Source of the DNA: JADJWR01 sp964509545
Lineage (GTDB): Bacteria; Pseudomonadota; Gammaproteobacteria; Burkholderiales; Burkholderiaceae_F
NCBI GenBank assembly: GCA_964509545.1
Contig: CAZDXQ010000001.1
Coordinates: 186,001-250,000, forward strand
Length of the DNA stretch: 64,000 nt
Reading direction: 5' to 3'
Position 1 is the stretch's first letter; each line of letters starts with the position of its first letter. The position numbers and the translations under genes were made by a program. Positions 50,219 to 59,131 of the stretch are shown here, in pieces. The notes beneath the pieces were generated by a model that worked only from the letters and a program-made list of their open reading frames with translations, was not told where the DNA came from and made no database searches.

Positions 50219-51367
50219 TTACGCCTGCACCGAAACCCGGATCGGCAGTTCCCGGAATCGACCATAGGTGTAATGCGCGGCGCAGGCGCCTTCGCTGGAG
50301 ACCATGCAGCTGCCGACCGGGTTTTCCGGGGTGCAGACGGTGCCGAAGATCCGGCAGTCGCGCGGGTGCTTGACGCCGCGCAGGATCGCGCCGCACTCGC
50401 AGGCCTTGTTATCGGGGACCTTCCTCGTCTCCAGCGCGAACTTCTTCTCGGCGTCGAACGCGGCATAGCGCTCGCGGATCGCCAGCGCGCTGTACGGCAC
50501 CTCGCTTAAGCCCCGCCACTCGAACGAGCGGCGCAGCTCGAAGACCTCGCTGACCAGCGTCTGCGCCTTGAGATTGCCGTCGCGCGTCACCGCGCGGGTG
50601 AACTCGTTTTCCACCTCCGCCCGGCCGTCATTGACCTGCCGCACCAGCATCAGGATCGCCTGCATCACGTCGAGCGGCTCGAAGCCGGCGATCACCACCG
50701 GCTTGGCGTACTCCTGCGCGAAGTGCTCGTACGGCCGGCTGCCGATCACCGTGCTGACGTGCGCCGGACCGATGAAGCCGTCGAGCGGCACGGTGCCCAG
50801 CTGCCGCACCTCCGGTGATTCGAGGATGCTGGTGATGGCGGAGGGCGTCAGCACGTGGTTGCAGACGACGCTGAAGTTCGTCAGCCCCTCGGCGGCGGCC
50901 TGCTTGATGACCAGCGCCGTCGGCGGCGTGGTGGTCTCGAAGCCGATGGCGAAAAACACCACCTGCTGCCCGGGTTGGCGGCGCGCCAGATCCAGCGCAT
51001 CGGCGGCCGAGTAGACCATCGCCACCTTCGCGCCGCGCGCCTTGGCCTTCAGCAGCGACAGGCCGCCGGAAGCCGGCACGCGCAGGCAGTCGCCGTAGGT
51101 GGCGAGCTGCACCTTGTGTTCCAGCGCCAGCCGGATCGCCAGATCCACGCGGCCGATCGGCAGCACGCACACCGGGCAGCCCGGGCCATGGATCAGCTTC
51201 ACCTGCGCCGGCAGCAGGTCGGTCACGCCGTAGCGCGAGATCGCATGCGTGTGGCCGCCACAGAACTCCATGAAGTGGTAGCGGCGGTCGCCCCGCACCT
51301 CGCGCGCAATCTGCGCCGCGATGCCGCGCGCCAGATCGCCGTCGCGGAACTCGTCGATGTACTTCAT
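50219..51367 (-). CDS. hypD: Hydrogenase maturation protein HypD
   Basis: A 382-residue [4Fe-4S] scaffold on which the Fe(CN)2CO unit is built together with HypC. It has the conserved motifs CGGHTHAI (about 41-48), GPGCPVC (about 69-75), GFETTTP and the C-terminal cluster ligands around ACECGAILRGVKHPRDC and GSCMVSSEGAC. The last 11 residues (RELPIRVSVQA) differ from the tail in the duplicate downstream, which implies that the end of this gene was rearranged. The ATG overlaps the stop of hypC (ATGA). Confidence 0.96.
   Translation of the reverse strand: MKYIDEFRDGDLARGIAAQIAREVRGDRRYHFMEFCGGHTHAISRYGVTDLLPAQVKLIHGPGCPVCVLPIGRVDLAIRLALEHKVQLATYGDCLRVPASGGLSLLKAKARGAKVAMVYSAADALDLARRQPGQQVVFFAIGFETTTPPTALVIKQAAAEGLTNFSVVCNHVLTPSAITSILESPEVRQLGTVPLDGFIGPAHVSTVIGSRPYEHFAQEYAKPVVIAGFEPLDVMQAILMLVRQVNDGRAEVENEFTRAVTRDGNLKAQTLVSEVFELRRSFEWRGLSEVPYSALAIRERYAAFDAEKKFALETRKVPDNKACECGAILRGVKHPRDCRIFGTVCTPENPVGSCMVSSEGACAAHYTYGRFRELPIRVSVQA
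50274..50325. repeat. 52-bp direct repeat, copy within hypD
   Basis: Identical to 50123-50174. The 99 bases between the copies include the current hypD tail and a GC-rich segment containing partly self-complementary sequence (AACGTTCGCTGCGCTCACGTT). Confidence 0.95.
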
Positions 51368-51588
51368 TGCGGCAACACGCCCGCCTCGGCGAACAGCGCA
51401 AGCGTCCGCTCGGCTTCTTCCGGATCGAGCTTCGTCAGCGCATAGCCGACGTGAAGGATCACGTAGTCGCCGACGGCAACGTCCTCAACCAGCGCCAGCG
51501 AGATGCTCTTGCGGATGCCGCCGAGATCAACGACGGCGGCATCGCCTTCGCCCAGCTCGACCACCCGCACCGGAACGGCCAGACACAT
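51364..51588 (-). CDS. hypC: Hydrogenase maturation chaperone HypC
   Basis: A 74-residue chaperone that carries the Fe(CN)2CO fragment between HypD and the large subunit precursor. It begins MCLAVPVRV with the functional Cys2, and ends with a helical PEEAERTLALFAEAG segment. The start at 51588 removes a non-conserved in-frame extension that runs into hypF. A paralog, hupF, is at 58802-59131. Confidence 0.95.
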   Translation of the reverse strand: MCLAVPVRVVELGEGDAAVVDLGGIRKSISLALVEDVAVGDYVILHVGYALTKLDPEEAERTLALFAEAGVLPQ

Positions 51589-51596
51589 CGTCAGTC

Positions 51597-54065
51597 TCAC
51601 TGCCGCAATGGCGGCCGCGCGGTCCCGCAGCCGTTGGCGGTTCCCGCTGAATTCGGAGACGACGCGACCGCGGGTGCGCCGTCGATCAGACGGCGCTGCG
51701 CGACCCAGGCCTGGCCGAGCGAAATGCCGCCGTCGTTCGGCGGCGCCTGCGCCGCGATGAGCACGGTCAGGCCGCGTGCGCGCAGCAGCGCGGTGAGCTG
51801 CATGGCGAGCAGGCGGTTGAGCAGGCAACCGCCGCCCAGCGCGACCACGGTCAGCCGTTCGCGGCGCGCCGCCACGGCGACCCATTCGGCCAGCGCCACC
51901 GCAAGTGTCGAATGAAAGAGCGCTGCGCCGGCGGCGGCGTCGGCCTCATCAGCCAGCCGTCGCGCCAGCGGCAGCAGGTCGAGCACGCCGGCTTCGATCC
52001 GCCACAGTCCGCCTTCGAGCTCGACCGCGCCGTGGCGGGCGGCCAGCGCCTCGAGCTGCATTGCTGCCTGCCCCTCGTAGTTCATCACGTGGCTGACGCC
52101 GAGCAGGCCGGCGGCGGCATCGAACCAGCGGCCGGCGCTGCTGGTGCGCGGGCAGTTCAGGTTGCGCGCCAGCATCGCGGCCACCGCCGCCGCGCCCGGC
52201 TGTGCGCCGAAGCGCGCGACGATCTCCCCGCCACGGCCTGCCTCGTGCAGCGCCGCGGCGGCCATGCGCCACGGTTCGCGCGCCGCCCGATCGCCGCCGG
52301 GCAACGGCAGTTCGCGCAGATGGCCCAAGCGCGTGCATCCGGCACCGTCGAGCCGAAGCAGTTCTCCGCCCCATGCCGCATCGTCATCGCCGAGGCCGAC
52401 GCCATCGAGCGCCACGCCGAGCAGCGGTGTGTCGACGCGATGCTCGGCGGCCACCGCCGCGATGTGCGCATGATGGTGCTGCACGCCGATGGCCGGCACG
52501 CCGAGTTCGGCGGCCAGCCGCAACGCCAGCGCGGTGCTGAAGAAATCGGGGTGCAGGTCGTGCGCAATCGCCTCGGGGCGGATCTGCAGCACGCGCTGCA
52601 GGTGCTCCACCGCCTCTTCCAGCGCACGGCGGCTGGCGGCGTTGTCCAGATCGCCGATATGCGGCGACAGGAACGCGTGCGCGCCGCGCGTCAGGCAGGC
52701 GGTGTTCTTCAGGTAGCCGCCGGTCGCAAGCACCGAAGGGCCGCCTGCCGCCAGTTCGATCGGCGCCGGCGTCCAACCGCGGGCGCGGCGGACGAATGAC
52801 GGCGAACGATGTCCCTTGCCCGTTGCCTCGCCGGCGGCGCCGGGCGCCTGCAGCCCACAGCCGGATGCGCCCGATCCCGTGCGCACGACGCTGTCGTCGC
52901 AGCGGACGAGGATGTCGCGGTCGTGCACGACGAACGCATCGGCGATGCCGCCGAGCCGGTCGATCGCCTCGGCATTGCCGATGACCAGCGGCTCGCCGCC
53001 CGGATTGGCGCTCGTCATCACCAGCGCCAGCGGCTGCGCCTCGGCCAGCCATGCCGTGCCGCGAGGGCGGCCGGCCGCCTCGTGAAAGAGCAGATACTGC
53101 ACCGGCGTGTACGGCAGCATCAGGCCGATCTCGGCCAGTCCCGGCGCCGCGCCGGCAAGCAGCGCGTCGCAGCCGTCGCGCTTGGGCAGAAGCACGATCG
53201 GCCGCTGCGTCGATTCGAGCAGCCGCAGCGCCGCCGCATCGGCGACGGCGTAACGCGGCACGGAAGCGCTGCTGGCGACCATCACCGCGAACGGCTTCTC
53301 GTCGCGATGCTTGCGGCTGCGCAACCTGGCCACAGCCGCGGCATTGCCGGCATCGCAGACGAGGTGAAAGCCCCCCAGCCCCTTGACGGCGAGGATCTGG
53401 CCGCGGGCGATGCGCGCCGCGGCATCGGCGATCACGTCGACCACTGCCAGCGCCGCGCCGTCGGCGCCGGCGAGCGACAGACGCGGCCCGCAGACCGGAC
53501 AGGCGTTCGGCTGCGCATGGAAACGGCGGTCGCGCGGATCCTCGTACTCGTGCCGGCAGGCGGGGCACAGCGCGAATCGCGCCATGCTGGTCATCGGCCG
53601 GTCGTACGGCAGGCCGGCGGTGATCGTGAAGCGCGGTCCGCAGTGCGTGCAGTTGATGAACGGGTAGCGCCAGCGGCGGTCGGCCGGGTCGAACAGTTCG
53701 GAAAGACAACCGGCACAGATCGCCGCATCGGGCGTGATGCCGGTGGTCACCGGCCCGGCGCCGCTGGCCTCGATGTCGAAACCTGCAGGTATCGCCAGCC
53801 GCTCGCCCGGCAGCGCCTCGACGCTGTCGATCTGCGCCAGCACCGGCGCCTCGGCGCGCAGGCGGGCACCGAAATCCTGCAGCGACACGCCGTCACCGGC
53901 CAGCGCGATCAGCACGCCTTCGCCGTCGTTGCGCACCCAGCCGTCCAGACCGAGGTCGGTGGCCAGCCGGTAGACGAACGGCCGGAAGCCCACGCCCTGC
54001 ACGCGACCGCGCACGCGCAGCAGCCGCTGCGGCCGATCGGTGCAGAAGATGCCGTCCATCGCCAT
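51597..54065 (-). CDS. hypF: Carbamoyltransferase HypF
   Basis: An 822-residue multidomain enzyme that makes the thiocarbamate on HypE from carbamoyl phosphate. In order: acylphosphatase domain (about 14-100, with RGRVQGVGFRPFVYR), two zinc-finger repeats (CAGC...CTHC and CPAC...CPVC, about 118-195), a YrdC-like domain (about 205-390) and a Kae1-like domain with the VQHHHAHIAA metal motif. The ATG at 54065 gives normal length; an in-frame ATG two codons later is equally possible. Confidence 0.95.
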   Translation of the reverse strand: MAMDGIFCTDRPQRLLRVRGRVQGVGFRPFVYRLATDLGLDGWVRNDGEGVLIALAGDGVSLQDFGARLRAEAPVLAQIDSVEALPGERLAIPAGFDIEASGAGPVTTGITPDAAICAGCLSELFDPADRRWRYPFINCTHCGPRFTITAGLPYDRPMTSMARFALCPACRHEYEDPRDRRFHAQPNACPVCGPRLSLAGADGAALAVVDVIADAAARIARGQILAVKGLGGFHLVCDAGNAAAVARLRSRKHRDEKPFAVMVASSASVPRYAVADAAALRLLESTQRPIVLLPKRDGCDALLAGAAPGLAEIGLMLPYTPVQYLLFHEAAGRPRGTAWLAEAQPLALVMTSANPGGEPLVIGNAEAIDRLGGIADAFVVHDRDILVRCDDSVVRTGSGASGCGLQAPGAAGEATGKGHRSPSFVRRARGWTPAPIELAAGGPSVLATGGYLKNTACLTRGAHAFLSPHIGDLDNAASRRALEEAVEHLQRVLQIRPEAIAHDLHPDFFSTALALRLAAELGVPAIGVQHHHAHIAAVAAEHRVDTPLLGVALDGVGLGDDDAAWGGELLRLDGAGCTRLGHLRELPLPGGDRAAREPWRMAAAALHEAGRGGEIVARFGAQPGAAAVAAMLARNLNCPRTSSAGRWFDAAAGLLGVSHVMNYEGQAAMQLEALAARHGAVELEGGLWRIEAGVLDLLPLARRLADEADAAAGAALFHSTLAVALAEWVAVAARRERLTVVALGGGCLLNRLLAMQLTALLRARGLTVLIAAQAPPNDGGISLGQAWVAQRRLIDGAPAVASSPNSAGTANGCGTARPPLRQ

Positions 54066-54088
54066 CGGCTCAGTGCCTGTGAACAAAT

Positions 54089-55237
54089 CTACTGCGCGCC
54101 CCGATCTCGCGGCTGCGCTGCCTTGGCTTCGAGTTCGGCGATGCGCCGGCGCAGCGCGGCCACGGTCTGCTGCTGCCGCGCGATGGCGCGCGCCAGGTGC
54201 GCACGCAGCCAGCCGAGCCACGCGTCCACGCCGGCGCCGGTGGTCGCCGACAGCTGCATCACCTCGATGCCCGGCCGCACCCGCCGTGCGTATTCGATCG
54301 CGCGCGCCACGTCGAAGTTCACGTGCGGCAGCAGGTCGGCCTTGTTGAGCAGCAGCAGGCTGCTCGCGGCGAACATGTCCGGGTACTTCAGCGGCTTGTC
54401 CTCGCCCTCGGTGACCGACAGCACGACCACTTTGTGCGCCTCGCCGAGGTCGAACGCCGACGGGCAGACGAGGTTGCCGACGTTCTCGATGAACAGCAGC
54501 GAACCTTCGGCCGGGGCGAGTGCGGCCAGTGCGCGCTCGATCTGCGCCGCGTCGAGATGGCAACCCTTGCCGGTGTTGACCTGGATCGCCGGCGCGCCAG
54601 TGGCGCGGATGCGGTCGGCATCGAAAGTGGTCTGCTGGTCACCCTCGATCACGGCCAGCGGCAGTTCGGCGCCCAGCCGCCGGATGGTCTCGACCAGCAG
54701 CGTCGTCTTGCCGGCGCCCGGGCTGGAAACGAGATTGACGGCGAAGATGCCCGTCTCCTCGAAGCGGCGCCGGTTGCGCGCGGCGATCGCGTCGTTGGCC
54801 GACAGGATGTCGCGCTCGATCCGCACCCTCTGCGCGGCGGTCAGTCCCGGCGCGTGCGCATGCGCCGGGCCGTGGTCGTGCCGATGTGCGTGCTCGTGCT
54901 CCGCCCCATGGGCGTGCTCGTGCGGATGTTCGTGCCGCGTGCCTTCGGCATGCACGTGCTCGTGGCTGTGGCCGCTGCCGTGCGCATGGTCGTGATCCGG
55001 GCCATGGGCATGGTCGTGCGCATGCGTATGCCGCGTGCCGTCGGCATGAACGTGCTCGTGCTCGTGGCCGGGTCCGTGGTGGTGATGATGCCCGGGGTGG
55101 GCGTGCCCGTGCGCCTCGTCGTCCGGGCCGTGCGCGTGCCGATACGAGCTGATGGTGCCGTCGGCGTTGACGACCGTGTGCTCGTGTTCGCCTTCGATCC
55201 GGGTCTCGCCGCTGCCGCAGCCGCAGGTCGTGCACAT
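54089..55237 (-). CDS. hypB: Nickel-inserting GTPase HypB with long His-rich region
   Basis: A 382-residue GTPase that inserts nickel into the large subunit with HypA. The N-terminus is MCTTCGCGSGE (high-affinity nickel site). A His-rich region of about 95 residues with some 38-40 histidines follows (about 33-130). It includes an internal duplication with HEHVHADGTRH and HEHVHAEGTRH. The G domain has P-loop SSPGAGKTT (about 168-176), and nickel-site residues in the GKGCHLD segment. The tail after about 355 is coiled. The His region is probably nickel storage, as in rhizobial HypB. Confidence 0.95.
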   Translation of the reverse strand: MCTTCGCGSGETRIEGEHEHTVVNADGTISSYRHAHGPDDEAHGHAHPGHHHHHGPGHEHEHVHADGTRHTHAHDHAHGPDHDHAHGSGHSHEHVHAEGTRHEHPHEHAHGAEHEHAHRHDHGPAHAHAPGLTAAQRVRIERDILSANDAIAARNRRRFEETGIFAVNLVSSPGAGKTTLLVETIRRLGAELPLAVIEGDQQTTFDADRIRATGAPAIQVNTGKGCHLDAAQIERALAALAPAEGSLLFIENVGNLVCPSAFDLGEAHKVVVLSVTEGEDKPLKYPDMFAASSLLLLNKADLLPHVNFDVARAIEYARRVRPGIEVMQLSATTGAGVDAWLGWLRAHLARAIARQQQTVAALRRRIAELEAKAAQPRDRGAQ

Positions 55238-55247
55238 CGCTTTGTCC

Positions 55248-55589
55248 TCAGGCCAGTTCCAGTTCCTTCACCCGCATCTGCCCGCCGCCGGTGATCTGCA
55301 GCTGCCAGCTGCCGCACTCGGGGCAGGGTTCGCCGCGTTCGCTGATCGCGACGCTGCGCGAGCACTGCATGCACCACGCCGCGCCGGGCACGTGCACGAT
55401 GTCAAGCCGCGCATCCGCCGCGACCGAGCCGCGCTTGACCACCTCGAAGGCGAAGCGCAGCGCCTCGCACTCGACCGCGGCCAGCGCGCCGATCTCCAGC
55501 CGCACGACGCGCACGGCGCAGGGATGATGGGCGCGGGCGGCCTCCTGCACCACGCCGATCACCCCTTCGGCGAGCGACATTTCATGCAT
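55248..55589 (-). CDS. hypA: Nickel metallochaperone HypA
   Basis: A 113-residue protein with the N-terminal nickel site MHEMSL (His2) and a zinc finger CMQC...CPEC (about 73-95). It hands nickel to HypB and the hydrogenase large subunit. The start at 55589 overlaps the end of hupK by eight bases, and ten bases separate its stop from the hypB start. Confidence 0.95.
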   Translation of the reverse strand: MHEMSLAEGVIGVVQEAARAHHPCAVRVVRLEIGALAAVECEALRFAFEVVKRGSVAADARLDIVHVPGAAWCMQCSRSVAISERGEPCPECGSWQLQITGGGQMRVKELELA

Positions 55590-56676
55590 GGCGGATGTCG
55601 AGGCGGTATTCCACGCAGGGGTCGAGCGACTGCAGCAGCCATTGCGCGCGACGCCGCAGATCGGCCGCCCTCGACTCTCGCCCGTCGAGCATCGCCGCGG
55701 CAAAGGACCCCTGCGGGTGGAAGTTCCATTCCGTGGGCGCGACGATGCGGTAGCGGCCGACGCGCTCGCCGTCGAGGTCGATCCGGTGCAGCAGCAGCCC
55801 GCGCGCCGTTTCGACCCAGCCCAGTCCGCGTCCGCGGTCGAACGCGAGGCTGCCGGCCAGCGGCGCCGGCGCGCTACGGCCTGCGGCGATCCGGGCCAGT
55901 TCGGACAAGCGGGCGGCAAACCGCACCAGGGTCGAGCGGCCAAAGGCGCCGGCGAGCGCCGCCACCAGCGGCTGCGCGGCCATTCGCGTGATTGCGCCGG
56001 TTTCGGCCGGCTGGCCGCCGAAGGTCGGCAGCCGCTCGAACTCGGGCGCGACATCGAGCGAAGCCGCGATGCGCTGCGCGGTATCGCCGGCGTCGAAACG
56101 CGGCAGCAGTTGCACGCCGCTGGCCCCATGACGGGGGCCGTCACGCTGCACGTTGCCGAGAAATCGGGCGGCGGCGGTCGCGCCGCGCGCGATCCAGGTG
56201 TCGAAGTCGCGCACCTGCGCGTACTCGCACCATTGCTTCACGCCGGTGCCGAGCACGTCGCGCTCGACGATCACCTGCAGCAGTTCACGATCGTCAGTGG
56301 CCAGCGCCGCGCGTGCGGCGGCCAGCGCCGTGGCATCGGCTGCGCCGCCGACCGCGCGCGGCCAGTCGATCAGCACCCGCCACAGGTACTCCTGCGCCAT
56401 TTCGCCCTCGATACGTCGCGACTGCGCCGCGTCGGCGGTCCCCGGCGCGCCGCGGGCCGCGGCCAACGCCAGTTCGGCGGCGATGTGCTGCGACTTGCCG
56501 CAGATCGAGAACAACTGCGGCACGGTCGCGACCGCCGCGTCGGCGGGCCTGCCGGCAAGCAGCCGGGCCGCCAGCTGTGGACGCGTCGAGTCGATGCGCA
56601 CCTGCCGCGCGCGACCATCGGCGACGTCGATCGTCACCCTCAACTCGCCGGCAAGGTCGGCCACGGCGGTTGTCAT
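55582..56676 (-). CDS. hupK: Hydrogenase assembly protein HupK
   Basis: A 364-residue relative of the NiFe hydrogenase large subunit lacking the metal site. The sequence retains ICGKSQHIAAE in place of the N-terminal RICGVC motif. The C-terminus reads DPCVEYRLDIRHA, which echoes DPCxxCxxH with the second Cys replaced by Tyr and no cleavable extension. HupK/HoxV is thought to act as a scaffold for the Fe(CN)2CO cofactor. The start at 56676 overlaps hupJ by four bases. Confidence 0.85.
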   Translation of the reverse strand: MTTAVADLAGELRVTIDVADGRARQVRIDSTRPQLAARLLAGRPADAAVATVPQLFSICGKSQHIAAELALAAARGAPGTADAAQSRRIEGEMAQEYLWRVLIDWPRAVGGAADATALAAARAALATDDRELLQVIVERDVLGTGVKQWCEYAQVRDFDTWIARGATAAARFLGNVQRDGPRHGASGVQLLPRFDAGDTAQRIAASLDVAPEFERLPTFGGQPAETGAITRMAAQPLVAALAGAFGRSTLVRFAARLSELARIAAGRSAPAPLAGSLAFDRGRGLGWVETARGLLLHRIDLDGERVGRYRIVAPTEWNFHPQGSFAAAMLDGRESRAADLRRRAQWLLQSLDPCVEYRLDIRHA

Positions 56677-57221
56677 TGCCCGGACCTCGTCGTCGCCGCA
56701 TCGTGCCAGCGACCGCTGAGGAAATCGCGCTTGCTGACCGGCGCTGGCGAAGCCTGCGCCGCGGCGGCCTGCGCCGCGGCAGCGTCGGGGTCGAACAGCG
56801 CGAGCAGGCAGGCTTCCGCGGTCTGCCGCGCCGTCGCGTGGTCGGCAAACTCGAACATCGGCGAGAACAGCGAGCAGGCCAGGTACTCGCCGGCGTCGCC
56901 CTCGCGGCCGGCGAGAAAGCTCAGCACCCCGGCCGGAAAGGCGAACTGCGCATACTCGCCCGTCGCAATCGCCGGCCAGCGTGCCGGCACCTCGTCGCCT
57001 TCTGCCGCGCCATCGCCGGGCAGCAGCATCAGATTCATGAACCACGGCGTCACCAGCACGCCGAGCCACAGCCCGCGCCATCGCTGCAGGCCGACCAGCT
57101 CGACCTGCAGCGCTTCGTTGACGAACGGCAGCCCGGCCATGCGCTCGATGCGAACACGCTCGAAGGCCGACCGCACGCGCGCGGCGACCGCACTCGCCTC
57201 GGAACCCGCGACGTCACTCAT
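56673..57221 (-). CDS. hupJ: HybE-family hydrogenase assembly chaperone HupJ
   Basis: A 182-residue protein of the HybE/HupJ family with the conserved LGVLVTPWFMNLMLLPG segment and FPAGVLSFLAG. The family is associated with Tat-coupled assembly of the small subunit with the large subunit. It overlaps hupI at its 5' end and hupK at its 3' end, showing tight coupling. Confidence 0.88.
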   Translation of the reverse strand: MSDVAGSEASAVAARVRSAFERVRIERMAGLPFVNEALQVELVGLQRWRGLWLGVLVTPWFMNLMLLPGDGAAEGDEVPARWPAIATGEYAQFAFPAGVLSFLAGREGDAGEYLACSLFSPMFEFADHATARQTAEACLLALFDPDAAAAQAAAAQASPAPVSKRDFLSGRWHDAATTRSGQ

Positions 57222-57396
57222 CGTCGATCGGCAGAAAGCCCGATTTCTCCAGCGCGCAGTTCGGGCAGGTCCAGTGCGGCGGCAGCTCCGCAAAGGGCGT
57301 GCCTGGCGGGATCTGCCAGACCGGGTCGCCGACAGCCGGGTCATACACGTACCAGCAGACCTTGCATTCGAGCCGCGCGCCGGCTTCGGCCGCCAT
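57214..57396 (-). CDS. hupI: Rubredoxin HupI
   Basis: A 60-residue rubredoxin with the two iron-binding pairs CKVCWYVYDP and CPNCALEKSGF. In rhizobial and Ralstonia systems, the equivalent protein protects or assists small subunit iron-sulfur cluster assembly under oxygen. The ATG at 57396 is used; a GTG codon directly before it is also possible. Confidence 0.92.
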   Translation of the reverse strand: MAAEAGARLECKVCWYVYDPAVGDPVWQIPPGTPFAELPPHWTCPNCALEKSGFLPIDDE

Positions 57397-57409
57397 CACC
57401 CGCTCCGCG

Positions 57410-58282
57410 TCAGACCGAGCCGCTGTCGCCCATCCAGTCGAGCAGCTCGCGCATCCGTGCACGGCTGTCGGCGAGATCGTCGGCAGCGGCGATCGCCACC
57501 TCGGGCACTTCGACCACCTCGAGCGTGTTCAGGATCAGCGTCTGCATGCTGTTGAAGTACTGCACCCGCCACAGGTTGCGCAGCAGCGTCGAGGTGATGC
57601 GGCAATTGCCGAAGCCGCGCGACAGGATCGCCACCGGCCCGACGGGCGCGGCCCTCTCGAGCACGGCCTGGTCCTCGGGGGTCATCGGCAGCAGCGTCAG
57701 GTTGATCACGTGCGCCGGCTGGCCGGGCGCGCAGCGCAGCACCTGCTCGCGGATTTCGGTCAGCAGCGCCGGCGAGTTCATCGCGCCGCGCGGCAGATCG
57801 ACGTTCGGCATGTGCCTGGTCGACGCGCGCTGCGCGCGCTCGACCGTCACCGGCGGCACCGGGCATGCGGTGAGCCAGTCGTGCTCCGCCGTCCCGTCGG
57901 CGCGCAGGCACTGCTCGCGCCATACGCCGGCGAAGACCGTTTCCTGGATGCGGACCACGCCGCCGTCGCCGTTACGCGTGGCGATGCGGATGCACACCTC
58001 GCCCTCGCCGAGCGACTCGTTCAGAACGCGCACGACGCCCGCGGGCAGGTCGATCAGATCGACACGCGGATGGCCGCCATCCATCTCGTCGACAAAACGC
58101 GTCAACAGCCGGTGCGCGGCGCTGAGATTCGACGGATCGGCGTTGTCGGGAACGCGCGGCATCGAGAAGGTCGGCACCTCGAGCGGGAACGGCATGTAGT
58201 TGAAGCCATCGCCGTCGGCCGGCTGCGAACCGGGGCCCGGTAAGTCGAGCGCGCTTCGCACGGGAATCGGAAACTCTTTCAT
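57410..58282 (-). CDS. hupH: Hydrogenase expression protein HupH
   Basis: A 290-residue protein of the HupH/HyaF family: N-terminal low-complexity part with FNYMPFPLEVPTF, central GEGEVCIRI segment, and a C-terminal domain with FGNCRITSTLLRNLWRVQYFNS typical of the family. Probably involved in small-subunit maturation. The ATG at 58282 has GAGGAACG upstream. Confidence 0.9.
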   Translation of the reverse strand: MKEFPIPVRSALDLPGPGSQPADGDGFNYMPFPLEVPTFSMPRVPDNADPSNLSAAHRLLTRFVDEMDGGHPRVDLIDLPAGVVRVLNESLGEGEVCIRIATRNGDGGVVRIQETVFAGVWREQCLRADGTAEHDWLTACPVPPVTVERAQRASTRHMPNVDLPRGAMNSPALLTEIREQVLRCAPGQPAHVINLTLLPMTPEDQAVLERAAPVGPVAILSRGFGNCRITSTLLRNLWRVQYFNSMQTLILNTLEVVEVPEVAIAAADDLADSRARMRELLDWMGDSGSV

Positions 58283-58315
58283 CACGTTCCTCTGGCAGCA
58301 GGATCGGATCGACAA

Positions 58316-58780
58316 TCAGTGACAGCCGCGCCCGCCCGCACCGCCCTCGGCGGTGACGGCGATGCCCACGGCCGGTGGGCGCGTCGGCGCGGCTTCGAGC
58401 AGGCCGGACAATTCCTCCACATAGGCCTGCCATTCGCGCAGGCCGTCAATCGCGCCGACGTAGCGACCGTCGCGCAACAGCACCAGTGCCGGCCAGCGCC
58501 GGAATCCATAACGCGGCGCCAGCGCCCGCGCGGCCGCCGGCAGCAGCAGCCCCGTGCGGAAGCGGCCCGCGAGCGTCTTGGCCAGTTCGGGCACGATCAC
58601 CGCCAGGTCGAGCGTTTCCCGGTACAACACCGGGTCTTCGGTGAACACCAGCAGCGCCGCACCCGGCCCCCCGACCCAGGCGTCGAACCCGCCGGGATCG
58701 AGCACCGTGGCCGAGGTCAGCTCGACCAGCCGCTCGAGCAGCGGGTGCATGGCGCGCGGCGCAACAGCCTCGGCACTCAT
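58316..58780 (-). CDS. hupG: Thioredoxin-like hydrogenase chaperone HupG
   Basis: A 154-residue HupG/HyaE/HoxO protein with a thioredoxin fold but no CXXC. It contains FTEDPVLYRETLDLAVIVPEL and a YGFRRWPALVLLRDGRYVGAI strand-turn. The family binds the Tat signal of the small subunit during assembly. Confidence 0.9.
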   Translation of the reverse strand: MSAEAVAPRAMHPLLERLVELTSATVLDPGGFDAWVGGPGAALLVFTEDPVLYRETLDLAVIVPELAKTLAGRFRTGLLLPAAARALAPRYGFRRWPALVLLRDGRYVGAIDGLREWQAYVEELSGLLEAAPTRPPAVGIAVTAEGGAGGRGCH

Positions 58781-58801
58781 CGGGACGACTCCTGTCTCGC
58801 G

Positions 58802-59131
58802 TTATCGGGGACGCAGGTGTTCGGGCAACTGCGGCGTGCGCTCGGCGAGATCGGCGAACAGCGCATCGATGCCGTCGACCGGCGCCGACGGGTCGGCATC
58901 GAACGCGAGCGCCAGTGCCGCCAGCGCATCGGCAATCCGCCGCGCTTCGTACGGATCGAGCACGCGCCGTGCGGCGCCGTGGAAGGCGAGCACCCAGGTC
59001 CCAGGCGGCTGCTGCCCCACGATCAGCATGTCGAGCGTGTGCCGCTCGAGCGTGCCGTCAGCCGACGCACTGACCGCGACGGCGGCGATGCCGTCGCCGC
59101 TTTCGACCTGCATCGGTATGCCGATGCACAT
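58802..59131 (-). CDS. hupF: HypC-like chaperone HupF
   Basis: A 109-residue HypC/HupF family member beginning MCIGIPMQV with the functional Cys2. It is longer than HypC and, in Rhizobium, protects the large subunit during maturation in oxygen. Its presence with HypX and HupK suits aerobic maturation. The start codon shares a base with the end of hupD. Confidence 0.92.
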   Translation of the reverse strand: MCIGIPMQVESGDGIAAVAVSASADGTLERHTLDMLIVGQQPPGTWVLAFHGAARRVLDPYEARRIADALAALALAFDADPSAPVDGIDALFADLAERTPQLPEHLRPR

